Shown here in pieces: positions 1 through 7,973 of a stretch of 32,309 nt of DNA; within the stretch, counting starts at the first letter, position 1; the number at the start of each line of letters is the position of its first letter. The translations under genes were made by a program, and so were the position numbers. Origin of the DNA: Spirochaetes bacterium RBG_16_49_21 (GTDB taxonomy: Bacteria > Spirochaetota > UBA4802 > UBA5550); assembly GCA_001829495.1 (NCBI GenBank), contig MIBJ01000061.1, forward strand, positions 27,413 through 59,721, in the 5' to 3' direction. The notes below the pieces were generated by a model. The model was not told where the DNA came from. It ran no database searches and saw only the letters and a list, made by a program, of their open reading frames with translations.

Positions 1-414
<414 letters not shown>

Positions 415-464
415 TCAGAATTGGCTCTCGGCGCAGTTTTTCGATGTGCCTGTAAAACAGATTT

Positions 465-493
465 TCTACTACAATAAGCGCCATATTTGTCAA
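465..493 (-). promoter_or_regulatory. Candidate sigma-70 promoter for mreB
   Basis: On the minus strand a perfect TTGACA (493-488) is followed 16 bases later by TAGTAG (471-466), about 80 bases before the mreB start. The -35 match is strong and the -10 match is weak, so the exact -10 is uncertain. The rest of the 385-568 spacer holds only the hairpin at 512-546. Confidence 0.4.
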
Positions 494-511
494 GTGATTA
501 TCGCGAGTAAC

Positions 512-546
512 GACAAAATGTGCGGGCCGGCCCCACACATTTTGTC
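512..546. terminator. Strong hairpin, likely bidirectional terminator or insulator
   Basis: GACAAAATGTG (512-522) pairs perfectly with CACATTTTGTC (536-546), and between them lies the self-complementary GGGCCGGCCC (524-533). The GC core flanked by A and T tracts resembles an intrinsic terminator working on either strand. It lies just after the stop of the TPR gene and before mreB. Confidence 0.55.
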
Positions 547-568
547 ATACCGGCTTTATTTCATTCGC

Positions 569-1567
569 CTATATGGCCTTCAATAATTCTTTGACTTCAC
601 TATTGGTTCCGTCATTGATCAGAACCTCGCTCCAGATCGCCTTTGCCTTATTCTTTTCCCCCATGGCTGAATAGTTTTTTCCGATCCATATTTTGGAGAG
701 CGCATCCCGCTCATCGATCCGGAGCGCGAGGTTGAACTGCTCAAGGGATTCTTTGTACAGGGACTGGCTGAAATAAATCTTACCGAGATTGACATGCACG
801 AGTTTTTGAATCTTATCATCCATCGTGCGGGCGAGCACATTCTTGTAGCTTACAATCGCCCGGGTATACTTCTTTGCCGTCCGCTCCGCCGTTGCGTAAA
901 AAAGGAGGCCCTTGATGTTATCCGAAACCATGCCGTACCGGGAAAGATACGGTAACCCATAATCCTCCCTCTTGTTGATAATGCTGATATACGCATAGAA
1001 TCTGATATTTTCAATATCGTCCAATTTTTTCGGATCCCCGCTTTTCTGAATAATCCGGTACATCTCGGCGGGAGAGCTGTAGTCTGCGTAAAAACATGAC
1101 TTGGCGAGAATAACAAGGTGCTCATCATCCGGGCCGGTGTTGTCGAGAGCGGATCCCTTTTTTATATCCTTAATCGCTCTCAAAAACTCCTTTTTCGCAT
1201 TCCTGTCGATGTCATTCAATCTGTCGTTGATGACAAGCTCTGAAAAACCGGCGGGCAGATAGGTTTCGCCCAGCAGGTAGGAAACCTCTCCCGACAGGTA
1301 AAAGGCGTCCGGGTCGGTTTGATGCTCAATTTTATACTGATCCATAGTGTCGGCGAGACCGGCAAGTATATCGCGCTTCCTTAGAATGTCTCTTTCCTGC
1401 CTCACGACCTCGATTTTCTTATAGAGCTTGTTCTGATTATATCTCCAGAAAGTCAGGTACCGCTGGTATTTGAACCCCACCAAGACCAGACCCGACATGA
1501 CCGCGAGAAGTATCACCGCCTTATAGATTCCGGCATTTCGCTTCCTGGTTTTATATCGATCATACAT
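569..1567 (-). CDS. Membrane-anchored TPR-repeat protein
   Basis: A 332-residue protein of unknown specific function. Residues 1-14 are basic, residues about 15-33 form one membrane segment, and a charged helical stretch with coiled-coil character follows. The C-terminal half has TPR-like helices (for example around residues 225-325: LLFYATAERTAKKYTRAIVSYKNV and LGKIYFSQSLYKESLEQFNLAL), so the bulk is probably periplasmic and mediates protein contacts. It starts two bases after the stop of the upstream single-TM protein, which implies co-transcription and translational coupling. Its position just upstream of mreB hints at an envelope role, but that is inference. Confidence 0.85.
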   Translation of the reverse strand: MYDRYKTRKRNAGIYKAVILLAVMSGLVLVGFKYQRYLTFWRYNQNKLYKKIEVVRQERDILRKRDILAGLADTMDQYKIEHQTDPDAFYLSGEVSYLLGETYLPAGFSELVINDRLNDIDRNAKKEFLRAIKDIKKGSALDNTGPDDEHLVILAKSCFYADYSSPAEMYRIIQKSGDPKKLDDIENIRFYAYISIINKREDYGLPYLSRYGMVSDNIKGLLFYATAERTAKKYTRAIVSYKNVLARTMDDKIQKLVHVNLGKIYFSQSLYKESLEQFNLALRIDERDALSKIWIGKNYSAMGEKNKAKAIWSEVLINDGTNSEVKELLKAI

Positions 1568-1568
1568 A

Positions 1569-2234
1569 TTATTCGGAATTCCCCGTATATTCTCTATATG
1601 CGGCGCTCGCCGTTGCTATCCCGCCGCCGTCGGCATCAAAAATAAATAATTTAACCGCATCGCTTCCCTGAAGGAACAGGGCGAGATGCCTGCCTCCGGT
1701 TTTAATGTCCCGAATCCGATGAAAGTCATAGCGGTAGAGCTTTCTTCCGGTAAAAAAATTGATGCCTCCCTTTTCAACTGAAAACTCGCCGCTTCCGATT
1801 CGCTTGATATGCCGGTATCCCTCCAGGGTCGGATCAATACCGCCGGGCTCGGTGCCGTAATCCATGACATGGGAGCCGTCATCATACAGGATTGCTCTCT
1901 GCTTCAGGGAGGAGTCGGCCTCTTTACGCGCCGGCTCAGGTTCCGTCACGCTGTCCCGCCCCGAAAAATCATTGCCTCCGGCGTATTCTTTCCGCTCCTG
2001 TTTTATATCCATTCCATCCGGAGAAACACGCAGAGCGCCAATGAATGGCCGTGCCTTCCGCCTCACTTCGGGATGCCTGTCCTTGACCGACAGTCGCTCC
2101 TTCTTTAACGCTTTTTTTCCGGTTTCTGCTGCCTGAGAATCAAGACCCTCCATCCGAGTCTTTGCATCCACAATAATGGAATATACAAAAATGAGTATCC
2201 CGAATAAGATGATGGCTAAGGAAAGATACAGCAT
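1569..2234 (-). CDS. Single-TM protein of unknown function
   Basis: A 221-residue protein I do not recognise. Residues 1-21 are a hydrophobic N-terminal anchor. A long charged, low-complexity linker (about 25-115) rich in Lys, Arg and Glu follows. The last 100 residues look like a compact beta-rich domain (GEFSVEKGGINFFTGRKLYRY, then HLALFLQGSDAVKLFIFD). It is the first gene of a pair with the TPR protein. The beta-rich tail could bind a ligand or surface, but no catalytic motif is visible. Confidence 0.75.
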   Translation of the reverse strand: MLYLSLAIILFGILIFVYSIIVDAKTRMEGLDSQAAETGKKALKKERLSVKDRHPEVRRKARPFIGALRVSPDGMDIKQERKEYAGGNDFSGRDSVTEPEPARKEADSSLKQRAILYDDGSHVMDYGTEPGGIDPTLEGYRHIKRIGSGEFSVEKGGINFFTGRKLYRYDFHRIRDIKTGGRHLALFLQGSDAVKLFIFDADGGGIATASAAYREYTGNSE

Positions 2235-2318
2235 AGAGCCCCGAATAGTTTGATTGGATCACACCATGATCTGAAGCCGCTAAGATCATATGAAGGATTT
2301 AAGACAAAATAAGGGCTG

Positions 2319-3302
2319 TCAACATCTTTTTATTTTCCAGAGCCCCGCCTTGAGATACGGACCTTCGAGGCGCGTAAAATCGGACGATTCATTGCCGTAC
2401 AGCTCAAGCTTCCAATTCGACGGATGAAAGGATTTGTACTGGTCGGCTGAAATTGAATATGAATTGATCGAGGTAAATACATAGCCTTTCTCAATCAGGC
2501 GGTCAACGAGGCTCAGCGAATCTTTATAGTTCTTCAAGGATGAGAACGTCCTTGTCCGGCTGCGGGAAAAGGTGGGGGGATCGAATATAATAAAGGAAAA
2601 GCTCCTTCTCTTCTTGTGAAATCGCCGTATCCAGTCTAAAGCGTCGCCGTAAATAAAGTCCCGGTCATCGATCCGAAGATGATTCAGCGCATAATTGGCC
2701 TTCGCCCGTTCAAGGACCCTCTTGGAAATATCCACGTTAACCGCTCCCGCTATTCCGTGTTTGACCGCATGCACGGAAAAGAGCGCCGTGTAGCAGAAGA
2801 GATTAAGCATGATATCGGATCTGCGGTAATATGAAGCGAGCTTCGTCCGCACCTCGCGCATATCAAGGAATATGCCGGTGCTCTGACCCCGCACGAGATC
2901 AACCAGAGCGGCTACGCCGTTCTGGCGCACGGCATAGCCTGCCGGAGGCAGCGAGCCCTGCAGGAGAATGCTCTTCCGGGCGGCTGAAACATCACCGGTT
3001 TCGGGAGGCTTAGTCCGCTGCTTCAGCAAAATACCCCGTGCCTTTACCGGGAGAAAATTCAATGATCGATTCAGATTCTGCAAAATATCATTGGTTTTCC
3101 GGACCAGGTGCGGAGAGAAATATTGGATCAGGATGAATTCTCCGTAGATATCGATAGTAAGGCCGCTGCACCCGTCGGCCTCGCCGTTGAACAGGCGGAA
3201 GCAGTTCGTATCGGGATCGGAAAATAAACTCTCCCTTTTTTCAAAAGCTCTGGCAAGAAGGATGTGGATTTGCATTTCAGGGGAGGATTCGAGCAGCTCC
3301 AT
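2319..3302 (-). CDS. Class I SAM-dependent rRNA methyltransferase, RlmI/RlmK-like
   Basis: Likely methylates a base of 23S rRNA using S-adenosylmethionine. The N-terminal part (about 20-65, FRLFNGEADGCSGLTIDIYG) matches the PUA/EEHEE region of the RlmI/RlmK group. GIFLDMRE (143-150) corresponds to the family GFYLDQRD signature. LNLFCYTALFSVHA (167-180) is the SAM-binding motif I, and FDPPTF (240-245) is the catalytic motif IV. DPPTF resembles RlmK (guanine N7) more than the DPP-K form of RlmI, so I leave the target base open. Its ATG overlaps the stop of the aldolase gene by one base (TAATG), so the two are translationally coupled. Confidence 0.88.
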   Translation of the reverse strand: MELLESSPEMQIHILLARAFEKRESLFSDPDTNCFRLFNGEADGCSGLTIDIYGEFILIQYFSPHLVRKTNDILQNLNRSLNFLPVKARGILLKQRTKPPETGDVSAARKSILLQGSLPPAGYAVRQNGVAALVDLVRGQSTGIFLDMREVRTKLASYYRRSDIMLNLFCYTALFSVHAVKHGIAGAVNVDISKRVLERAKANYALNHLRIDDRDFIYGDALDWIRRFHKKRRSFSFIIFDPPTFSRSRTRTFSSLKNYKDSLSLVDRLIEKGYVFTSINSYSISADQYKSFHPSNWKLELYGNESSDFTRLEGPYLKAGLWKIKRC

Positions 3303-3940
3303 TATTGCCGGCGGAGGCCTGCGACAATCTTTTTCATACGCTCGTCGAGAGCGGCGAAATCGCCCTTGTGTACGAGAGCGCCCTCCACGATATAGGACAT
3401 GCCCACGGAGATCACCCGCTCCTGATTCAGGTAATCAAGGTAATTGTCCTGATTGATTCCGCCGGTCGGAACCAGGTGGAAATTCCTGGTCTTAAAAGGC
3501 GCGGTCACGGCTTTAATATACTCAACGCCCCCGAGCATTGACGCAGGAAAGATCTTAATCACTCCGCACTTGTTGAGCGCGGTGTTGAGCTCGGTGGGAG
3601 TGGACACGCCGGGGATGAACGGCATACTCAGGGAGGATGCATAATCCAGAAGCTCGATATCCATGCCGGGCGCCACGCCGAAGGATGCGCCCGCGTCAAC
3701 GGCCCTTTTGAGCTGCTCAAGGGAAAGAACGCTGCCGGCGCCGACCATGAGGCCGGGGAACGCCCTTCTCACGCTGGTAATACTCTCGATCGCGGCGTCG
3801 GTGCGCAGCGTCACCTCAAGGACGCCTATGGCATGTTTCAACAGAAGCTCCGCGACCCTGAGCGCGGCTCGATCGTTCTCAAACTGAGCCACCGGTATGA
3901 CCCTGTTTTTTTTAAGCTCAGCTGTTAAATCGATAGCCAT
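3302..3940 (-). CDS. eda: KDPG / 4-hydroxy-2-oxoglutarate aldolase (Eda)
   Basis: A class I aldolase that splits 2-keto-3-deoxy-6-phosphogluconate into pyruvate and glyceraldehyde-3-phosphate, or 4-hydroxy-2-oxoglutarate into pyruvate and glyoxylate. The 212-residue length is normal. The general base is in LEVTLRT (E42, R46), GAGSV is at about 67-71, and the Schiff-base lysine is in IKIFPAS (K129). PTGGI forms the phosphate-binding loop. There is no edd (phosphogluconate dehydratase) in the window, so an Entner-Doudoroff role cannot be confirmed. The ATG at 3940 has no good Shine-Dalgarno. The gene overlaps the downstream methyltransferase. Confidence 0.95.
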   Translation of the reverse strand: MAIDLTAELKKNRVIPVAQFENDRAALRVAELLLKHAIGVLEVTLRTDAAIESITSVRRAFPGLMVGAGSVLSLEQLKRAVDAGASFGVAPGMDIELLDYASSLSMPFIPGVSTPTELNTALNKCGVIKIFPASMLGGVEYIKAVTAPFKTRNFHLVPTGGINQDNYLDYLNQERVISVGMSYIVEGALVHKGDFAALDERMKKIVAGLRRQ

Positions 3941-3965
3941 GAGGGCGGTTCGCTTTTGATAAAAA

Positions 3966-4337
3966 TTATATTATCATAGGATACGAAAGCTCTATCTGGT
4001 TACCGTCCGGATCAAGGAATACGACAACTTTCCCGTTCCGGATATTTTCCGGACCGTATATAATCTGAATGTCTCTCTGTTCGAGTTCCTCTACGGCATC
4101 ATCAAAATCCTGTTCATCAACGTAGAAGGATATCCGGTTCTTGGAATCATCCGTATTCTTATAACCCGGAGATTCATACAGACCGATGCTGATATCAGCC
4201 ACCCGCATGAAGGCTGTTCCGGGAGCGCTTGCCTTGTCCAGGAGTTCGAAATCGAAAAGGTCTCGGTAAAATTTAACCGACTCCTCCAGGTTGGACACCG
4301 TTATTCCTATATGATTGATACATTCAATTACTATCAT
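3966..4337 (-). CDS. VOC-superfamily protein (glyoxalase/dioxygenase fold)
   Basis: A 123-residue protein with the two beta-alpha-beta-beta-beta halves of the vicinal oxygen chelate fold. INHIGITVSNLEESVKFYRDLFDFELL begins the first half and RISFYVDEQDFDDAVEELEQRDI begins the second. VVFLDPDGNQIELSYP is the C-terminal metal-binding strand, with E117 a likely ligand and H9 in the first half. Members isomerise, epimerise or oxygenate diverse small molecules, and the substrate is not predictable here. It could be a methylmalonyl-CoA epimerase or glyoxalase I relative. AGAGG lies before the ATG. Confidence 0.9.
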   Translation of the reverse strand: MIVIECINHIGITVSNLEESVKFYRDLFDFELLDKASAPGTAFMRVADISIGLYESPGYKNTDDSKNRISFYVDEQDFDDAVEELEQRDIQIIYGPENIRNGKVVVFLDPDGNQIELSYPMII

Positions 4338-4423
4338 GTCAACCTCTTATCTCTCTTTACTGATAATTCCCTCATACGGGCTTTGTCCGCAACCCAAACT
4401 GGCGAAGTAATCCAATATCATTG

Positions 4424-4445
4424 GACTTGTTGCATAACTAAATTA
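4424..4445. repeat. 22-bp dispersed repeat, second copy at 25138-25159
   Basis: The 22 bases starting GACTTGTTGCATAACTAAAT are identical to 25138-25159. There the same bases form the left arm of an inverted-repeat element. No matching right arm is visible here, so this looks like a solo end or relic. It lies upstream of the VOC gene. Confidence 0.75.
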
Positions 4446-4473
4446 ATTCATTATCTTTATACTGATATTCAAA

Positions 4474-4493
4474 GGGCGGGTATAAACCCGCCC
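4474..4493. terminator. GC-rich hairpin downstream of the secreted orphan
   Basis: GGGCGGGT (4474-4481) and ACCCGCCC (4486-4493) form a perfect 8-bp stem with an ATAA loop. On the minus strand it follows the gene ending at 4583 by about 90 bases and is followed by only a short T run. It could be a rho-independent terminator or a repeat remnant. Nothing else but the 22-bp repeat is seen in the 4338-4582 spacer. Confidence 0.4.
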
Positions 4494-4582
4494 CTCAACT
4501 ATAATCTTCAAATCATAGGGATTATGTCAACTAATATACGTACCTCAGGTCGAAAAAAATAATTTTATTAATTTTTTTTCGA

Positions 4583-5134
4583 TCACTTCAGCAATCGCAC
4601 CGTATCCAGATAGATATGCACGATATCGCCGCCGGCGTCCCAATCGAGCTTATATCTTTTCAGCCTGCCGGTAACGGCAACCAGCATGCCGGAGCGCCAC
4701 CACCTCCGCAACACAGAGCCGTCGGAGCCGACGATATTTTTCACCGACTCGGCATCAAGTGCTCCGTGTATGTAAAGCCATCGGCAGTTCTGTAAATTGC
4801 AGGTCACTGTTTTATCAAAGACGCCTTCCGGGGAAGCGAGCATATAGTCATGCCCGGTTGTTATCTCCTTGCCGATCATCCCATACAGCAGCCTGATGAG
4901 CTTCCGCTCATAGTATCTTCTGCTGCCGAACAGTCCCTCATGCCATTTGGTATAACCCTGTCGAAGAACAAAATAGTTTCTCTCCCCTTCGGACATTTCG
5001 CCCGCAAATCCTGCAACACACCGAATTTTTAAGCCGCCGGCGATGTTCCCCGCATACCGGACAAAATCTGATGCCGGCGTCAAAACCGGAACAACGACGA
5101 GAAGCAGCCGGATTATGAAGCGCGCTGATCGCAT
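4583..5134 (-). CDS. Secreted protein of unknown function
   Basis: A 183-residue protein I do not recognise. From the ATG at 5134 it begins MRSARFIIRLLLVVVPVLTP, a good signal peptide. A start further upstream at 5203 would bury this signal inside the protein and overlap the DUF3467 gene, so I prefer 5134. The mature part has several aromatic and basic residues and two cysteines in the CNLQNC segment that could form a disulphide. The C-terminal half (WLYIHGALDAESVKNI, then VAVTGRLKRYKLD and IVHIYLDTVRL) is beta-rich and OB-like. It lies four bases after the stop of the DUF3467 gene, so they are probably co-transcribed. Confidence 0.75.
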   Translation of the reverse strand: MRSARFIIRLLLVVVPVLTPASDFVRYAGNIAGGLKIRCVAGFAGEMSEGERNYFVLRQGYTKWHEGLFGSRRYYERKLIRLLYGMIGKEITTGHDYMLASPEGVFDKTVTCNLQNCRWLYIHGALDAESVKNIVGSDGSVLRRWWRSGMLVAVTGRLKRYKLDWDAGGDIVHIYLDTVRLLK

Positions 5135-5138
5135 GCGT

Positions 5139-5438
5139 TTACTGGATGCTCCCCCCGTCTTCAATCCGGCCGTGAAGATCGATCTCGCCAAAGCGCTCCT
5201 CAAATTCCCTGATGTTTTCGCCCAATGTGAGAAAAAACCGTTTTGCGTGGGACGGAGTGACGATCAAGCGGGACATGAGCCTGCCGAATCCGGGCGGCGG
5301 CGCCGGATGAACGAAAACGAAATCGAGCACAAACTCCTCGGGAGAGTGGCTGATATTGGAAAAGTTGGCGTATATGCCTGAAGCTACCTCCTCATCAACC
5401 TTAACCTCGATTTTCAGATCCTTCTCTTTCTGTTGCAT
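5139..5438 (-). CDS. DUF3467-family protein
   Basis: A 99-residue cytosolic protein. IEVKVDEEVASGIYANFSNI, SHSPEEFVLDFVFV and RLIVTPSHAKRFFLTLGENI match the conserved order of the DUF3467 family, whose biochemical function is not established. A clear GAGGAG ribosome site precedes the ATG at 5438. It is the first gene of a pair with the secreted protein at 4583-5134. It contains no cysteine or histidine cluster suggesting metal binding. Confidence 0.88.
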   Translation of the reverse strand: MQQKEKDLKIEVKVDEEVASGIYANFSNISHSPEEFVLDFVFVHPAPPPGFGRLMSRLIVTPSHAKRFFLTLGENIREFEERFGEIDLHGRIEDGGSIQ

Positions 5439-5528
5439 GGATTACTCCTCTTTAATGAAAATTCGCCTAATAGATTGTCTAATAACCCCCTAAATCCCAC
5501 TTCGACAAGCTCAATGCAACGCCCAAAG

Positions 5529-5730
5529 GGGCTAACAACTACCCACAAGTGTGTAAGCAAGGGGGATAAGAAGATAGAAGAGATGATAGAGATACATTTT
5601 TAGCGGAATATTGTTAAAATTGAAGAGGAAAAACAATCATTTAAGCTCAAAAAATAAAATTATCTCTGATATCTCTTCAATTCCCCTATCCCCTGTTTTT
5701 ACACATGGAGATGTGGGTAGTTGTTAGCCC
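5529..5730. repeat. MITE-like inverted-repeat element in the 5439-5844 spacer
   Basis: GGGCTAACAACTACCCACA (5529-5547) is the exact reverse complement of 5712-5730, a perfect 19-bp inverted repeat. The similarity continues inward imperfectly (TGTGTAAGCAAGGGGGATA against TGTGTAAAAACAGGGGATA in reverse complement). The interior is AT-rich and has no credible reading frame. This is the architecture of a non-autonomous mobile element or a palindromic repeat relic. The remaining spacer up to 5844 is AT-rich and shows no other gene. Confidence 0.65.
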
Positions 5731-5844
5731 AAAGGGGGACTTAAAAAACAGGGTGGCAAGTTAAATATTAAAAAACAACAATAAAAAATTTGCAATTAAT
5801 AGCCCTGAAATATAATTGGTTTCAAAGCCATTGAGCCATCAGCC

Positions 5845-6603
5845 ATGAGAGTATTCGCCCTGTCAGACATCCATATCGATTACCGGGAGAACCGGAATTG
5901 GCTACTGAGCCTCTCCAAGGAGGATTACCGGGATGATATCCTGCTCCTTGCCGGCGATGTCTCGGACATGACTCACTTTCTGGAATTGGCCTTCCGCTCG
6001 CTCATGAAGCGCTTCCGCGAGGTTATGTTCGTCCCGGGCAACCATGACCTGTGGATATATAGAAATAACGTCCAAAACTCGCTCGTCCATTTCAACCGGA
6101 TTAAAGCCCTGGCGCATGAGAACGGCGTCCAAATGGGCCCGAAGAGCATCGGCCCGATCTCGCTTATTCCCCTGTACGGCTGGTATGACTATTCGTTCGG
6201 CGCTCCCAGTGAAGCGCTCTCATACATCTGGAGGGACTTTTCCGCGTGCGCATGGCCGCACAACTTCAGCGATCCGGAAATAACGCGCCTTTTCGTCGCG
6301 ATGAACGAGGATCACCTGTCAATGCGAAATGATCACATAATATCCTTCTCGCACTTCATGCCCCGGATCGACCTTATGCCGCCGATCATTCCCCAGGAGA
6401 AGCGGATCCTGTACCCGGTGCTCGGCACTGCCCTTCTTGAGGAGCAGATCCGAAGGCTCGGCTCAAAGATTCACGTGTACGGCCACACGCACGTGAACAT
6501 GACGGCGCACAAGGACGGGGTACTCTACGTTAATAACGCGTTCGGCTATCCAGACGAGACCAGGATAGCGAGAAAGGAGCTGGTCTGCGTTTTTGAGGCC
6601 TGA
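5845..6603 (+). CDS. Calcineurin-like metallophosphoesterase
   Basis: A 252-residue two-metal phosphoesterase. The full motif set is present: LSDIH (D8, H10), LLLAGDVSD (D38), VPGNHD (N66, H67), SFSHF (a metal histidine) and VYGHTHVN near residue 220. Members hydrolyse phosphomonoesters, diesters or nucleotides; no substrate-specific feature is recognisable. There is no signal peptide, so it is cytosolic. It is the only plus-strand gene in this part, transcribed divergently from the DUF3467 gene across the inverted-repeat element. Confidence 0.93.
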   Translation: MRVFALSDIHIDYRENRNWLLSLSKEDYRDDILLLAGDVSDMTHFLELAFRSLMKRFREVMFVPGNHDLWIYRNNVQNSLVHFNRIKALAHENGVQMGPKSIGPISLIPLYGWYDYSFGAPSEALSYIWRDFSACAWPHNFSDPEITRLFVAMNEDHLSMRNDHIISFSHFMPRIDLMPPIIPQEKRILYPVLGTALLEEQIRRLGSKIHVYGHTHVNMTAHKDGVLYVNNAFGYPDETRIARKELVCVFEA

Positions 6604-6642
6604 AAATACTTGAATCGAGCCCCTCCGGGAGCGACGATATCA

Positions 6643-7071
6643 TCACTCCTTCCTCTGCAGCTCTATGGACACACTCACCCGGTCGATGCCGGCCTGCTTG
6701 GCTGCATCGAGCACTTTTACGAAATAGTCAACCGCCGCCTGTTTGTCCGCCTTGACCATGACGCCGTTCTGCTTCGCCGCCTGCCCCTGTTTCTTAAGCT
6801 CATCTATCAGATTCTGCGAGGAGATCAGGCTGCTGCCTATGTAGATATCGTTCTTTGCCGTGACCGTGACGACGACCGGGTTTTCCCCCTTAGGCTGCAC
6901 CTGGGTGAGCCCCTTGGGCAGGTTTACCTTGATTTTCGATTCCTGGCGCGGATTGAAGGTATACAGGAGGCTGAAGCTGACGAAAAAGAAAATGAACATG
7001 TTGAGCACGATATCGGTCATTGCGACCGACTCAAGGGTCAGGAAAAGCTTGTTGGATGTTTTTATCCTCAT
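6643..7071 (-). CDS. exbD: ExbD/TolR-family biopolymer transport protein
   Basis: A single-TM proton-channel subunit that, with ExbB, turns proton-motive force into mechanical work on an outer-membrane process. The membrane helix at about 19-37 contains MTDIVLNMFIFFF with the essential aspartate (D20). The rest is a periplasmic domain ending in the usual strand that dimerises (VDYFVKVLDAAKQAGIDRVSVSIE). It overlaps exbB by four bases (ATGA), so subunit stoichiometry is coupled. No TonB, TolA or receptor gene is adjacent, so the client is unknown. Confidence 0.93.
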   Translation of the reverse strand: MRIKTSNKLFLTLESVAMTDIVLNMFIFFFVSFSLLYTFNPRQESKIKVNLPKGLTQVQPKGENPVVVTVTAKNDIYIGSSLISSQNLIDELKKQGQAAKQNGVMVKADKQAAVDYFVKVLDAAKQAGIDRVSVSIELQRKE

Positions 7072-7703
7072 CTTCTTTTCCTCATGGTCTTATCTTTCAT
7101 TATTTTCAAGAAATCTTCACCGTAATGGTTTAAATCCCTGGCCACTGTGTTTATCCGGTTCGTATAAAGACCGTAGATTATGTAAAACGGAATCGCGACC
7201 GAAAGCCCTCCGCCGGTCGTAATCATGGCCTGGTATATACCGGCGGCGAGCTGTTCCACGGTCACCGTCGTTGCGGCAATCTCCCATGCCATAAAGGCCT
7301 GGATAAGGCCGAGTATCGTTCCCAGGAATCCCATAAGGGGCTCTACCCCGATTATAATCATGAAGATACTCATGTTTTTTTCAAGACCCGCGACCAGGCC
7401 GCTTCCCGCATGCTCCATCATCCGCTCGACCTCTGCGGGCTCCTCTCCCCAATGTTCCAATCCGGTCTGAAACACCCTGCCGATGGGATGCTGTATCATG
7501 CGGCATACGGCCTGCGCCTGTTTCAAATCATCATTTTTGAGGAGCGACAAAATATCATCGGCGAACTTCCGTATGTCGAGCCTCACCCGCCATAAAGCGA
7601 CCCCCCGTTCAATCGTCAACGCAAGGGCGACGATGGAGCCCAGGATAATGGGCACCATCATCCATCCTCCCTTCATGATAATATTGTCCGTAAATATGTT
7701 CAT
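7068..7703 (-). CDS. exbB: ExbB/TolQ/MotA-family proton channel protein
   Basis: A 211-residue inner-membrane channel. It has an N-terminal TM helix (about 14-34, MMVPIILGSIVALALTIERG), a cytosolic segment, and then two TM helices (about 115-137 and 155-185). The conserved glycine-rich signature GFLGTILGLIQAF and the ITTGGGLSVAIPFYIIY helix with the pore-lining small residues are both present. It is the upstream partner of exbD. A GGGG-rich ribosome site precedes the ATG at 7703. Confidence 0.94.
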   Translation of the reverse strand: MNIFTDNIIMKGGWMMVPIILGSIVALALTIERGVALWRVRLDIRKFADDILSLLKNDDLKQAQAVCRMIQHPIGRVFQTGLEHWGEEPAEVERMMEHAGSGLVAGLEKNMSIFMIIIGVEPLMGFLGTILGLIQAFMAWEIAATTVTVEQLAAGIYQAMITTGGGLSVAIPFYIIYGLYTNRINTVARDLNHYGEDFLKIMKDKTMRKRR

Positions 7704-7736
7704 CCTATACCCCTTTAAATCTGCATGAGCTTCTCC

Positions 7737-7930
7737 GACCTCACCCGCGCTCCGCGCACCCTCTCCCCTGTAGAGACGCAGTGCACTGCGTCTCTACAGG
7801 GGAGAGGGTTTCCGCTAAATTAGCTTTATCCTTCTACTCCCCCTCTCCAATGTGGAGAGGCCGGCTTCCGCCCTCCTGGCTCCGCCGGCATTGGGACATC
7901 CATGTCCGGCAGGTTCCGGGGGGTGAGGTC
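7737..7930. repeat. 194-bp palindromic intergenic element with a 52-bp perfect palindrome
   Basis: The spacer between exbB and the HIT gene (7704-7973) holds an element bounded by GACCTCACCC (7737-7746) and its inverse GGGTGAGGTC (7921-7930). Inside, 7758-7809 is a perfect 52-bp palindrome centred at 7783/7784, whose core (7770-7797) has the half-site GTAGAGACGCAGTG. A further 8-bp stem lies at 7842-7860 and a GGACAT..ATGTCC stem follows. No coding frame is credible. A diverged copy of the left part lies at 23977-24042. Confidence 0.8.
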
Positions 7931-7973
7931 ACTTTGCGAGAACATCTTTTAAACGGCCTCTAAGTCAATTCAT

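Noticed and set aside
4474-4493. CRISPR-type or riboswitch structure
   Set aside because: A single short stem with no repeated units and no conserved leader motif.
6610-7125. 171-codon plus-strand frame opposite exbD
   Set aside because: It is antisense to the well-supported exbD gene, has no family resemblance and no start signal.
7758-7809. 52-bp palindrome read as a rho-independent terminator for the HIT gene
   Set aside because: The HIT gene ends at 7974, about 165 bases earlier in transcription, there is no T tract, and near-identical palindromes occur in front of genes elsewhere.
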